Origin: Paracoccus methylarcula
GTDB taxonomy: Bacteria > Pseudomonadota > Alphaproteobacteria > Rhodobacterales > Rhodobacteraceae
Assembly: GCF_003007735.2 (NCBI RefSeq)
Contig: NZ_PXNQ02000007.1
Span: forward strand, 124,001 to 188,000
Length of the DNA stretch: 64,000 bases
Reading direction: 5' to 3'
The notes under the pieces: model-generated
What the model saw: the letters and a program-made list of their open reading frames with translations, nothing else
Told to the model about the DNA's origin: nothing
Databases searched by the model: none
Made by a program: the position numbers and the translations under genes
Part shown: positions 1-8,544 of the stretch, piece by piece
Layout of the letters: the number at the start of each line of letters is the position of its first letter
Numbering within the stretch: position 1 is the first letter of the stretch

Positions 1-952
1 TTTCCGGCCCGAGCCCGGAGGGTGTCAGGTCATACTCGCCATACTGGATCGCATCGAGGAAGGTGCCGATCGCGCCGGTCAGTTCCCGCGCTTCGGTATC
101 GGTCATCGCCACACCGAAGGCCCATGCCGCCTGTTTGTGCGGGGAATAGTCGGGCGAGAGAGCGCCATCCATCGTCGCGGCCAGCAGGGTGATTGTCTGA
201 TTGATCGGCACGGCGGATACGTCCGAGGCCTGTGGCTTGGCCACGCCGTTACGCAGACCGGTGCTGCCCGCTGCAGCGGTCCTGCGGGCGGCAGTCAGGC
301 CATAGCCGTCCGAATGCCCGACAGGCGCGACCACGGCCTCCTGGCCCTGCGTTCGGGCCGTGGAGGTATCGCTGGTGCTGCGGACGCAAAGCGAGATGCC
401 ATTGCCCGCCGCATCGACCGCACCGTAATCCAGGTTGTCGCTTTGCACGGTAATGCCGTTATGGTCGGCGCCCTTGCACCAGACCCCGTGGAAGACATCG
501 TCCTGGGCGAGGTCCGAGGGGGCGAGACCGGTATCGAGTGCCTGACCCGCTCCGGTCGCCTGCCAGCCATCATCCGGGACGAACGCCGGCGCACTGATCT
601 TGCTCATGGCCGAGGCAGGCGTTTTCCAGTTCAGCAGACTTTCCTGCTCGGTGGCGCCGACAATGAACAGGCCGGTCAGTTTCGACCAGACGCCCGTGGT
701 CTTGAGCCGCTTGATGCAGGCATCGATTGTGCGGATACGGCGCGCCGAGGGCGGCACCGAGAAGGCGGCGATCAGTGCCGTGGTCTCGGCTTCATCGACA
801 TAGGGCGAGATGCTACCCGTGACCGGGTTGACGATTTCCGGGACATCGGTGCCGGGATCCATGCCCAAGGAGAACAGGAAATTCTCGATCCCGGTGCTGG
901 TCAGCAGCGCGACCTGCGCTCCCAGGTCATCGCGCAAACGATACCTCGCCAT
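1..952 (-). CDS. Phage tail-type protein, partial at window edge
   Basis: This frame stays open from an ATG at 952 to the left edge, about 317 codons without a stop, so the C-terminus is outside the window. Its start overlaps the stop of the upstream gene (TGATG), indicating translational coupling. The N-terminus begins MARYRLRDDLGAQVALL. A middle region resembles the jelly-roll or LamG-type ligand-binding segments of phage tail and appendage proteins, and it ends with an amphipathic segment typical of such domains (EARELTGAIGTFLDAI). I do not recognise a specific family. A role in a tail fibre or virion surface is inferred from its neighbours. Confidence 0.6.
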   Translation of the reverse strand, partial: MARYRLRDDLGAQVALLTSTGIENFLFSLGMDPGTDVPEIVNPVTGSISPYVDEAETTALIAAFSVPPSARRIRTIDACIKRLKTTGVWSKLTGLFIVGATEQESLLNWKTPASAMSKISAPAFVPDDGWQATGAGQALDTGLAPSDLAQDDVFHGVWCKGADHNGITVQSDNLDYGAVDAAGNGISLCVRSTSDTSTARTQGQEAVVAPVGHSDGYGLTAARRTAAAGSTGLRNGVAKPQASDVSAVPINQTITLLAATMDGALSPDYSPHKQAAWAFGVAMTDTEARELTGAIGTFLDAIQYGEYDLTPSGLGPE

Positions 953-2036
953 CAGACCAGGACTCCCGCCGTCACGTCCTCGACGCGGCACAGCGCGGTG
1001 CCGCCGGAGGTGGCATTCGCCCCGATCCCGACCATGCCGCCGTCATATATGGTGGCCTCGGCCGTGAGCGTTTCCGCGCCGTTGATATAGGCCCGGAGCA
1101 TGTTTCCGTCCCGCTCCAGCCGGGCGGTCAGCGGATAGGTCAGGACGCCGGAACTGGTGGCCGCGAGGGTGACTGTGTTCAATGCCTCGTCCTCCTCTTC
1201 GAGAACAAGTTGCGAGGACCGAAGATTGAGGCGGTAGCGACGTGTTTGCCGGGTTGCACATTGAGGTAGAGGAATGTCCCGCGTCCGGCCGAAAGGCTAT
1301 TACCTCCGCCAAGAACATTGGCCTCGATGAACTGATCAGGCGGAAGGAAATCAGCCGATTGCACCACAGGCAGAGCGTTGATCGCGCTCGGTTGCGCCGC
1401 GTTGCTGACGATCGACATGATCGCACTCTGCGTACGTACATTGACCCATCGATCATCGTCGGCCAGCGGTTCGTCGGCGCGATCGAAGGTGTCGGCAAAG
1501 TTCAGGGCTGGATTGGGCAGTACCTCGGCCCACAAATCAACACCAGCCGCCATCTTTTCACTTGGGTCATCGAAGGTCCGCCACATGACCATGGCAGCGC
1601 CCACAGGACGGTCAGGCAGCGCGGCGCGTCGTTGAACTACCGCCTGCATGGAGCCGGATGCACTGGCTTTCAGCGCGTCAATCTCCGCCTGCATGGCCTG
1701 AATGACGGATTCCTTTGCAACCTTGGCGATGCGGATCCAATAGCCATCGTTGGCGGTCGGGACGCGCCCCTCTGTAGGCGGACTTCCCTGATCCCCCGAC
1801 TTGCGCCACAGACCCACATAGGAGCTGCCAAGCGTCGTCGTAACGATCATCTTGGTGCTGGCGGGGACAGTATAGGCCTCTGGTGTTTCGGCCTCGATAT
1901 GCGTGGCCCGATCTACCCATTTGGCGTCGTTTGCATTCAATCGGGTATCAAGCGCTTGGATTTGAGTAACGGTGCCCTCGATCACGCCCTCGATATAGGG
2001 CTGAAAGCTGGATTTCAGGAGCGTAATAGCAGGCAT
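952..2036 (-). CDS. Phage tail-type LamG-like protein (frameshifted)
   Basis: Two overlapping frames together make one protein. The upstream frame (ATG at 2036, stop at 1179) gives about 260 meaningful residues, with a phage-like N-terminus and the first half of a lectin-like beta-sandwich domain (FADTFDRADEPL). The domain continues in the next frame, with RYRLNLRSSQLVLEEE and then LTARLERDGNMLRAYINGAE, ending at 952. A switch at the AAA run at 1245-1247 (minus strand GGCAAAC) would restore one reading frame, consistent with one missing A. The short downstream frame alone would start with TTG at 1182, which is unlikely to be a real start. The fold suggests carbohydrate binding by a tail appendage; this is inference. 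Confidence 0.6.
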
Positions 2037-2126
2037 AGGAAGTCCCTTGCGTAAAGCTAGGGGCCACTTCCTATGGCCTCGGATACCGCTGTTTTACCAA
2101 ATATCTGGCTCCCGTGCTATCCCAGA

Positions 2127-5100
2127 TCAACCATAGATGGCCGGCGCGCGTTCGCGGCGGATTCTGTCGTTGATCTTGGGGATCAGCGACACGCCAAATT
2201 CATTGCGCTGGCTGGCCCGCATACGGCCACGCACCGATTGCTGAATCGTATCTGCTGTGATCGGCCATTCCGGCCATTCCCGGTTGAATTCCCGCATGCG
2301 CTTGAGGGCATTTGCCGGGACGGGCTTGCCCTCGCGAATGGCGTCGCCGATCTCACGGTGGATTGCCTTGCGACGGTCGGAGACACGGCGCTCTGCATTT
2401 TTGAGCCGGTTGTTGATGTCGTATCGTTCGGACAGACGGGCAGGGGTGAAGCCCGCGACTTTCGCCAGCACTTCCGTTGGACCCATATCCTCGATCAATG
2501 GATCTCCATTCAAAGTCTGGGCTCCCTCGGTCGCAAAGCGATAGGATTGCATGCCGTCCCGGATGAATTTCGGAGCGCCGGCCTCGATCCCGCGCCACGG
2601 ATCCTTCGACGCCATGCCGATCCCTCTGGCCATACTCGCGCCGATCCCGATCACTGGACCGAGCATGTCGTTCATGATGTGGTTCCAGGCGTCGGTGCCT
2701 TCGAGATCGCGACCGCTGTCGCGGAACCACAGGTTCGGCATGCCGATCCGATTAGTCAGATCAACCCCAAGAACCTGTCCCGGGGCACCGTTGAGAGCCA
2801 TTCCCATCATATAGTTCCAGGCCGCGCTGCCCATGTCGTCGCCGTCGAGCAGCAATGCATCCTGTAGCCAGTCTTCGGAGTCGTCCTCGCCACCGGGGAA
2901 GAACAGACCAAGCAAGCCCATGAGCAGGCCATAGCCCCAGACACCCTTGATGCCGGCATGGGCCATCATCGACAAGGTGATACCGACAAGCTGCGCGCGC
3001 GCCTCGGCCCGTTCTTCCTTGCTGGCACCATTGAAGGTCTGATGCGCATCGCGGAACATGCGCCAAAGCGTGTTCACGGTATAGGAGCGGAACAGGAAAA
3101 TGACCTTGGCAACATCGCCCTGCATGAATCTCGGGCGACTGCTGTTCTGGTAATCGAAGTGGATTTTCCAGGTCAGGTCTGACGCCTCCCGGATTGCCTG
3201 ATCATGGGCGATGCCTTCCCGGCGCGACAAACGGTAATTGGCAAGGAAGGTCACCTCACGGTTCAACCGCTCGGCATGGTGGAACATCCAGCCGATCTTC
3301 TCCATGACGGATTGCCGCACCGGACTGTATTCCACGCCACTATCGGCGACCGACGCGAGGTCATGTGCCTGGGTCTTGTCGATCGTGCCCAGCTTATAGG
3401 CGGCCTGCATGGCGGATTTTTCCTCGTCGGTCAGACGGCCGGACTTCTCGGACCAGCCGCGACCATCGGCAAAATCGCGCATGGCGCGCGTCACTGCAGC
3501 AACGGAGCCGGTGACACCTGCCCTCTTGAAGCGATGGGCCATGATCGGGGTGCCGATCAGGGTGGTCTGCGAAATGTTGACCAGCGCGGCTGCAGGACTC
3601 AAGCCTAGATACCAGACGAACCCGATGCTGGTCGCCGAAGACACAACGGGATTGCCGGTCGGGTTCATGGCGAAAGCGTGGCGGCGGCGCATTTCCTGCA
3701 CGACGAATCCCGTTCGCTCGGGATTATCCGACCGGGCGGCTTCTTCCTCGGCGGTGTTCAGCATTTCCTCCATCTTGAGGCCATGCTTGAGACGGGCGAG
3801 CTGGTGGGCTCCGTGGAACATCTGCTTGCCGAAAGCCCGGAAGGCGTCAGAGGTGAAACCGGCCCGGCCTTTGCGATGGATCTGGTTGGTGCGCACGGAT
3901 TGGTCTGGCAGTGTTTCCAGCCAATGCTGCCAGATGGCATCCATGACCTCGAAATCCGCCCCGGCATCGGTCAGAAGATCCTCGATCTCGGCCACGAAGC
4001 GCGGATCCACCATGTCGCGCAGATTGGTGTCGGCGTTCAGCACACCATGCTCGATCTTGCCAAGGCCGCGCTGTTCGGCATCGCGCATGAAGGCATCCTG
4101 CTGCGCCTTTTTCTCGAAGCGTGAGAAGGATGTGACCTTGCCCTGGTTGTCCCGGATGGTGACGAAATAGGTGCCGAAGCGGGCGAGCGGGAAATATGGC
4201 CCGGACATCCGGTTGCTCTCGAACTGCTGTCGCATGCCCGCCATCCGCGCTGCACTGCCCGCCTTGGCACGTCGCTCCGCCGCATCCAAAGCTGCATCGG
4301 CTTCCAAGACAGCTTGGTCGCGCTCGGTGCCCGTCAGCCCTTCGTCCTTGATTCTCTGCATTTCCTTGCGATGCGTCCGCTGTGCGCGCTTCAATCCGAT
4401 CTCGGTTGCGATCTTGACGTTCTCGATCAACGCGGCGTCGGTGGCATCGGCGAGCGCGGAATACTCGTCGCGAACGGTGCGATACAATTTCTGGAAATCT
4501 TCGGGCAGCGCATCATATTTCGCCTTCAAGGCAGCATAGGCTTTCTCGCGCGCCTCGATCTCGTCATAGATGATCTGTGCCGTGGCGCGTGCTTTCTGGG
4601 TACCCATCCTGACAAGCGCGTCGGCCCGAGCCTTTTGCGGATGCACCCAATCATCCGGCTTGCTGGGATCGAGACCCGATAGGGTGCTTTTGTGCATCAG
4701 ATCCATCAGCCGATTATTGGCTTCGCTGTCCTTGACCCGTAGTTTCCACCATTGCTTGGCGACGGTATCGCCGCGGCCATGCCAATCATTGCGCTCCGCA
4801 TCCATGGCTTTCTTTTCGTGGAGGTAGGATTGTGCGGAACTCAAGCCCTTGCCCAATTCGGTAAAGAGTGGACGCCCCGGAACGAGCGCGAGGCTGTTCA
4901 ACCGATCGCTCTTGCCCATGGCGTCGGTCAACCAGTTCGTGAACAGGGCAGGGGTTTTCTTCCAGTGCAGGTTGCCGAGCTTACCCTTGGCGCGCGAACC
5001 GGCGGCACCGAGCCTGTCGGCCAGTTCGGCGCGGCGCTCCTTCGTGGTATTGGAACTGCAGCCGCCCGGACCATCAGGACCGCGATTACCGATCTCGCCT

Positions 5101-5399
5101 CGCGCGATCCGTTCCATGATCTCGGCTGCATCCGGGTTATTGGTGCGGCGCAGGCCGCGCGCCGGGCTTTCAGTTTTCTGTTGAATGATCCCGACATCAG
5201 CCCGGTGATCTGTGCCGAAATCGAACGGCTTTGCACCGCCGCCAGACGCCGGAAGGACGGCCCGACAGAGATCCCCGGCGTGGAATGGATCAAGGAAAGG
5301 AGCATCGCGTAATGAACGCGCCCCGCAGAAATCCGCCCAGGATTTCGACAGCGGCACATGGCGCCGATCCGACGGCACTGCCGTCAAGATGGCTGACAT
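2127..5399 (-). CDS. Large PLxRFG-domain phage protein, probably N-terminally truncated
   Basis: The open frame is 1090 codons. Residues about 400-406 read PLARFG, the signature of the PLxRFG domain found in very large phage and prophage internal virion proteins. Predicted hydrophobic stretches lie near residue 600 (FVWYLGLSPAAALVNIS) and near 820 (WGYGLLMGLLGLFF), flanked by charged coiled-coil-like segments. PLxRFG proteins are often several thousand residues, with enzymatic domains N-terminal to this part, and those are missing here. The first 90-100 residues are antisense to rightward phage genes and look non-native, so the true homologous part probably begins near base 5.1 kb. The start codon at 5399 is therefore doubtful. 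Confidence 0.75.
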   Translation of the reverse strand: MSAILTAVPSDRRHVPLSKSWADFCGARSLRDAPFLDPFHAGDLCRAVLPASGGGAKPFDFGTDHRADVGIIQQKTESPARGLRRTNNPDAAEIMERIARGEIGNRGPDGPGGCSSNTTKERRAELADRLGAAGSRAKGKLGNLHWKKTPALFTNWLTDAMGKSDRLNSLALVPGRPLFTELGKGLSSAQSYLHEKKAMDAERNDWHGRGDTVAKQWWKLRVKDSEANNRLMDLMHKSTLSGLDPSKPDDWVHPQKARADALVRMGTQKARATAQIIYDEIEAREKAYAALKAKYDALPEDFQKLYRTVRDEYSALADATDAALIENVKIATEIGLKRAQRTHRKEMQRIKDEGLTGTERDQAVLEADAALDAAERRAKAGSAARMAGMRQQFESNRMSGPYFPLARFGTYFVTIRDNQGKVTSFSRFEKKAQQDAFMRDAEQRGLGKIEHGVLNADTNLRDMVDPRFVAEIEDLLTDAGADFEVMDAIWQHWLETLPDQSVRTNQIHRKGRAGFTSDAFRAFGKQMFHGAHQLARLKHGLKMEEMLNTAEEEAARSDNPERTGFVVQEMRRRHAFAMNPTGNPVVSSATSIGFVWYLGLSPAAALVNISQTTLIGTPIMAHRFKRAGVTGSVAAVTRAMRDFADGRGWSEKSGRLTDEEKSAMQAAYKLGTIDKTQAHDLASVADSGVEYSPVRQSVMEKIGWMFHHAERLNREVTFLANYRLSRREGIAHDQAIREASDLTWKIHFDYQNSSRPRFMQGDVAKVIFLFRSYTVNTLWRMFRDAHQTFNGASKEERAEARAQLVGITLSMMAHAGIKGVWGYGLLMGLLGLFFPGGEDDSEDWLQDALLLDGDDMGSAAWNYMMGMALNGAPGQVLGVDLTNRIGMPNLWFRDSGRDLEGTDAWNHIMNDMLGPVIGIGASMARGIGMASKDPWRGIEAGAPKFIRDGMQSYRFATEGAQTLNGDPLIEDMGPTEVLAKVAGFTPARLSERYDINNRLKNAERRVSDRRKAIHREIGDAIREGKPVPANALKRMREFNREWPEWPITADTIQQSVRGRMRASQRNEFGVSLIPKINDRIRRERAPAIYG
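5130..5312 (+). pseudogene. 5'-truncated early phage gene fragment
   Basis: The rightward frame ending in TAA at 5310-5312 encodes a plausible C-terminus (RRAFSFLLNDPDISP, then ICAEIERLCTAARRR, then GVEWIKERSIA), but no start codon in frame gives sensible protein upstream. The preceding part of the frame is antisense to the PLxRFG gene. Its stop overlaps the ATG of the next small gene (TAATG), as expected for an operon member. I read it as the surviving 3' end of an early gene cut by a deletion at about 5.1 kb. Its function is not recognised. Confidence 0.45.
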
Positions 5400-5401
5400 G
5401 A
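5312..5401 (+). CDS. Phage micro-ORF, 29 aa
   Basis: ATG at 5312 overlaps the preceding stop (TAATG), and its own stop overlaps the next start (ATGA at 5398-5401). It encodes 29 residues (MNAPRRNPPRIS...). The coupled overlaps on both sides are the main support. The AAGGA upstream, within the preceding gene, could serve as ribosome binding site. Function unknown. Confidence 0.35.
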   Translation: MNAPRRNPPRISTAAHGADPTALPSRWLT

Positions 5402-5499
5402 ACCCGTATCACCGCGCTGCCGCGATCAAGAAGGCCGAGAAGGCGGGGGATACCGCCAGGGCCGACGCCCTGCGCGCCTCTGGCCCGCTGCCTGACTGA
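5398..5499 (+). CDS. Phage micro-ORF, 33 aa
   Basis: This 33-residue frame begins in an ATGA overlap with the previous gene and ends TGACTGA. The product is basic and helical in appearance (MNPYHRAAAIKKAEKAGD...), like small accessory proteins common in early phage operons. Function unknown. A longer in-frame reading from 5212 exists but runs through the fragment upstream in a different frame and is less convincing. Confidence 0.45.
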   Translation: MNPYHRAAAIKKAEKAGDTARADALRASGPLPD

Positions 5500-5564
5500 C
5501 GGGAGCTGCTCAGATGTGCATCGGCGACGGAAACCACACTCGACTGTTCAATGTGAGGATTGGA

Positions 5565-5870
5565 ATGCCATTTACCGAAAGCCAGACGGGCTGGAAAGGC
5601 AAGCCCACCAGCGAGGAAGCTGCGCATCATGCGGCCCTCGCTGCCCCGCGCCTGCGTGATGCCATCATCCAGGTGATGAAAGGTGTCGGCCAGCCCATGA
5701 CAGCCGACGAGGTGGCCAAGGCCATGCGGCTGTCGGTCTTGTCGATCCGCCCCCGGATCTCGGAGCTGGCGAAGGCCGGGCGGCTGATCGACACGGGTGA
5801 ACGCGGGCGCAATGCTTCGGGCCGCAGCGCCATGCGCTGGCGCGTCTCGGAGCGGGAGTCGCAGGCATGA
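5565..5870 (+). CDS. Small winged-helix DNA-binding phage protein
   Basis: The product has about 101 residues. I chose the ATG at 5565 because an AGGA sits about seven bases upstream; a longer in-frame start at 5514 is possible. Residues about 40-85 resemble a winged helix (MTADEVAKAMRLSV, then RPRISELAKAGRLIDTGERG), the pattern seen in small phage regulators and replication-accessory proteins. Its stop overlaps the DUF2312 gene start (ATGA), so the two are coupled. It could regulate early genes, but there is no direct evidence. Confidence 0.65.
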   Translation: MPFTESQTGWKGKPTSEEAAHHAALAAPRLRDAIIQVMKGVGQPMTADEVAKAMRLSVLSIRPRISELAKAGRLIDTGERGRNASGRSAMRWRVSERESQA

Positions 5871-6157
5871 CCACCGAGCCGAAGATGAAAGGCGATCCTG
5901 ATTGGCAGGGCCACAATAGTCACGCCTATTCCGTGACGACCGCCGAATTGCGCCAGTTCATCGAGCGGGTGGAACGGCTCAATCAGGAAAAGGCCGACAT
6001 CGCCGAACAGGCCAAGGAGGTTTTCGCGGAGGCGAAGGGCAGGGGGTATTCGATCCCAACCATCAAAAAGGTCATCGCGATACGCAAGAAGGACCGCGAT
6101 CAGGTCGCGGAAGAAGATGCAGTTCTGGCTATGTATCGCGAAGCGTTGGGGTGCTGA
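5867..6157 (+). CDS. DUF2312 (GapR-like) nucleoid protein, phage copy
   Basis: This 96-residue protein contains the DUF2312 signature (LRQFIERVERLNQEKADIAE, followed by EAKGRGYSIPTIKKVI and a charged C-terminus). The family includes GapR, an alphaproteobacterial protein that binds AT-rich, overtwisted DNA ahead of replication forks and transcription. The N-terminal part up to about residue 25 is extra. It lies in the early operon upstream of the phage sliding clamp, which fits a role in phage DNA topology or replication. That role is inferred. Confidence 0.85.
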   Translation: MTTEPKMKGDPDWQGHNSHAYSVTTAELRQFIERVERLNQEKADIAEQAKEVFAEAKGRGYSIPTIKKVIAIRKKDRDQVAEEDAVLAMYREALGC

Positions 6158-6159
6158 CG

Positions 6160-6673
6160 ATGAACGATACGATGCAATGGCGTGAAATACCCGGAACCGT
6201 CTATGAAGTGTCTGAATGTGGTGGTGTTCGCCACAGGGAGACGTTGAAACGCCTTCGCGGTTACATGAACATATCATGGATATATCTCCTACCATATTGG
6301 CGGAGAAGAACGCTTTGCCCATCGGCTGGTGGCGTTCGCATTCCTTCCTGATCCCCTGCCAGAACAAACGCAGGTCGCGCATCGCGATGGGTCACGCCTT
6401 CATTGCCACTGGCAAAACTTGCGGTGGTCAACACCCCTTGAAAATCACGACGACAGAAGGCGGCACGGAACTGGTCCAGTAGGGGAAAGAAATCCCAAAG
6501 CCAAACTAACCGAGGACGATGTTCGCCGGATTCGTCGCGAATACCGGCTGATTAAAATCCCCGGCAGCGGGCGAAGCGTCTCTGAACTTGAAAATGCCTA
6601 TGGCGTCCACCGAGCGACGATTTGCAGCATCGCCAATGGTCGCTCGTGGAAACATGTAAAGGAACTCGCATGA
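6160..6673 (+). CDS. NUMOD4-HNH endonuclease with C-terminal HTH (frameshifted)
   Basis: The start at ATG 6160 follows the DUF2312 stop by two bases. The first frame encodes a NUMOD4-type segment (QWREIPGTVYEVSECGG, then LKRLRGYMN) that breaks at about 6271. The rest is in another frame: HGYISYHIGGEERFAHRLVA, then an HNH core (QVAHRDGSRLHCHWQNL), then a C-terminal helix-turn-helix (KLTEDDVRRIRREY, SVSELENAYGVHRATICSI) ending at 6673. The offset equals one extra base or two missing bases. This architecture belongs to homing-endonuclease-like HNH genes of phages. The stop overlaps the start of the sliding clamp gene (ATGA). Confidence 0.75.
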
Positions 6674-7827
6674 TGAACGTGCAGACCAAGATCAAACAAA
6701 CCACCATCGAAACCAAGGCTCTGCGCAACGCCCTGGCACTGGTGAAACCGATCATGCAGAAGGCCCACCGTTGGACGATCCCCGTCCTCGGAACGGTTCG
6801 TGTGTCCATCGTCGGTGATACTGGCGTTATCACCGCAACCGATCTGAACCGGGAAATGGCCGTGTCATTCCCCGCCGAGGGTGAGCCAATCGACTTCCTG
6901 ATCCAGCCGCGGTTCTTGGAACACGTCTTGAAACACGGCGGCCCGAGCGTCGAAATCAGCCGAGGCGAGTGGAAGTATAGCACAACAACCTTCCCCGCCA
7001 TCGTCCTCAAATCAGGAGAACTGACCGCGCGCATCAACGAAATCATCCAGCCCGAGGATTTCCCAAAGAGCATGTTCGACCAGCGACCATTCGAGCAGCC
7101 GCAGGAAATTGAAGCATCCGCCTTCCGCTATGCCCTCGACGCATGCGCCCCCTCCATATCTGACGAGGAAACCCGCTACTACCTGAACGGCGTGTATCTT
7201 GAAGCGTGGACGGCCATCTGCGCATGGTCAGCACCGACGGGCACCGGCTGACACAGGTGGACTGCCCGGATACTCGGTGGAAGCGCGAAGGCATGATCCT
7301 GCCTAGCGCAGCCGTCTCGCAGCTTCGGAAAGATTTGAAGGGGCTGGACAAGATCAAGGTGGCGCAGAGCAAGGACAAGCTGGCTCTGAAAACCACCAAT
7401 CCGAATTGGTCGATGGTGACGAAGCTGATCGATGGCACGTTCCCTGACTATCGGCGCGTCATTCCGACGGATCTGGACGGCTCATTCTCGGTTGCGTTGA
7501 CCGGGCGATGCCCTGGCGGCGCTACCTCGGTTGAGCGATCGCAGCACTGCCCTGCATATCGTTCCAGAGGAATCCCGCATGTTCGTGCGTTCGCCGGACC
7601 TCGGTGAGATTTCCATGCCCATCTACAATGCCAAAGGCATGAAACTCGGGGTCAATGTTCGCTACCTGAAAGAGTTTTGCCCGCGCGGTGAGGCCGTCCG
7701 GTTGGTGGGGCGCAATCCGAAGCCGGATAATGCTGGCACTCTGCATTGGGATCATGTCAACGATCCCGTCCTTGTCATGGGCGCGGATGAAAACATCCTG
7801 CGCGTCGTCATGCCGATGCGAGTCTGA
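6670..7827 (+). CDS. Phage-encoded DNA polymerase III beta clamp homologue (frameshifted)
   Basis: Three consecutive frames reconstruct a DnaN-like sliding clamp of about 385 residues. Segment 1 is 6670 to about 7204 (KALRNALALVKPIMQKAHR, FLEHVLKHGGPSVEIS). Segment 2 runs to about 7507 and contains the clamp hallmark MVSTDGHRLTQ and later DGTFPDYRRVIP. Segment 3 runs to 7827 and ends in the typical clamp C-terminus (DPVLVMGADENILRVVMPMRV region). Each break is healed by adding one base, so these are one-base deletions. Some phages carry their own clamp to recruit polymerase; here it may serve phage replication. As written, the gene would make only a truncated product. Confidence 0.8.
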
Positions 7828-7830
7828 ACC

Positions 7831-8181
7831 ATGGCCCGTCGTAGCTGGACAGCAAAGCGGAAACTGGCCGTGTTCGAGACGCACGGCGGCACCTGTCATA
7901 TCTGCGGCGGAAAGGTACAGGTCGGGGAGTCCTGGGATCTTGAGCATGTGATCCCTCTGGCCATGGGCGGCGAGGATGACGAAGGCAACGTCGCGCCCGC
8001 TCATACCGCCTGCCATCGGGAGAAAACCAGCGAGGACGCCGCGCAGATCGCCAAGGCGAACAGGGTGCGCGCCAAGCACTTCGGCGCGAAGTCCGAACGC
8101 CGGGCCACGATCCCCGGCAGCAAGGGCAGCAAATGGAAGCGCAAGTTGAGCGGCCAGACCGTCTTGCGCGACAGTGAGTGA
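7831..8181 (+). CDS. HNH endonuclease
   Basis: This 116-residue protein starts three bases after the clamp gene. It has a zinc-binding CHICGG pair near residue 27 and the HNH core LEHVIPLAMGGEDDEGN followed by HTACHREKT, with the second CxxC-like cysteine in TACH. The C-terminal 40 residues are basic. Most small phage HNH proteins of this kind are nicking or packaging-associated nucleases. Here it lies in the early arm next to the integration genes rather than beside terminase, so a recombination or replication role is also possible. Confidence 0.85.
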   Translation: MARRSWTAKRKLAVFETHGGTCHICGGKVQVGESWDLEHVIPLAMGGEDDEGNVAPAHTACHREKTSEDAAQIAKANRVRAKHFGAKSERRATIPGSKGSKWKRKLSGQTVLRDSE

Positions 8182-8544
8182 ATGGAGGGGCAGGTGACAG
8201 CACCAGTGCTATGGACATTCCGAGAGGCCGCGCAAAGACTCGGAGTTCCGGAATCCAGCCTGCGGAAAGTTGCTGATGATTTTGGAAAGACGATCTACAT
8301 TGGTCGGGCCGTCCGGCTACATCCCGACGATTTACCGGAGATAATTGACCTATGCCGCGCAGAGCCAAAGGCCCCCGCCTGTATTGGAGAGCGAGAAAAG
8401 ACGCACCGTCCGTCTGGGAAATTAGGGATGGCAGCCAGAGAATCTCGACCGGCACAGACTGCCGCCGCGAAGCTGAAACGCGGCTCGCGCAATACATCGA
8501 CCGGAAACACCGCTCGAGTGGTCCCACTCGACCGGAAGAATTAA
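8182..8544 (+). CDS. Small HTH protein upstream of integrase (excisionase-like)
   Basis: ATG at 8182 directly follows the HNH stop. Residues about 10-55 form a MerR/Xis-like helix-turn-helix (TFREAAQRLGVPESSLRKVA, then IYIGRAVRLHPDDLPEII). Position and size suggest an excisionase or directionality factor working with the integrase. The frame continues 193 bases into the integrase gene in a different frame, and that C-terminal part (AKLKRGSRNTS, VVPLDRKN) looks like real protein, so the genes may truly overlap. Alternatively the HTH protein is shorter and a frameshift hides its stop. Confidence 0.65.
   Translation: MEGQVTAPVLWTFREAAQRLGVPESSLRKVADDFGKTIYIGRAVRLHPDDLPEIIDLCRAEPKAPACIGEREKTHRPSGKLGMAARESRPAQTAAAKLKRGSRNTSTGNTARVVPLDRKN

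Noticed and set aside
137..1090. A 317-codon rightward frame at the left end
   Set aside because: Basic, low-complexity composition; antisense to the open leftward tail gene, which has coupled starts and sensible protein.
1240..1250. Programmed -1 frameshift in the tail gene
   Set aside because: No slippery heptamer, and similar breaks occur across unrelated host genes, so a sequence error is preferred.
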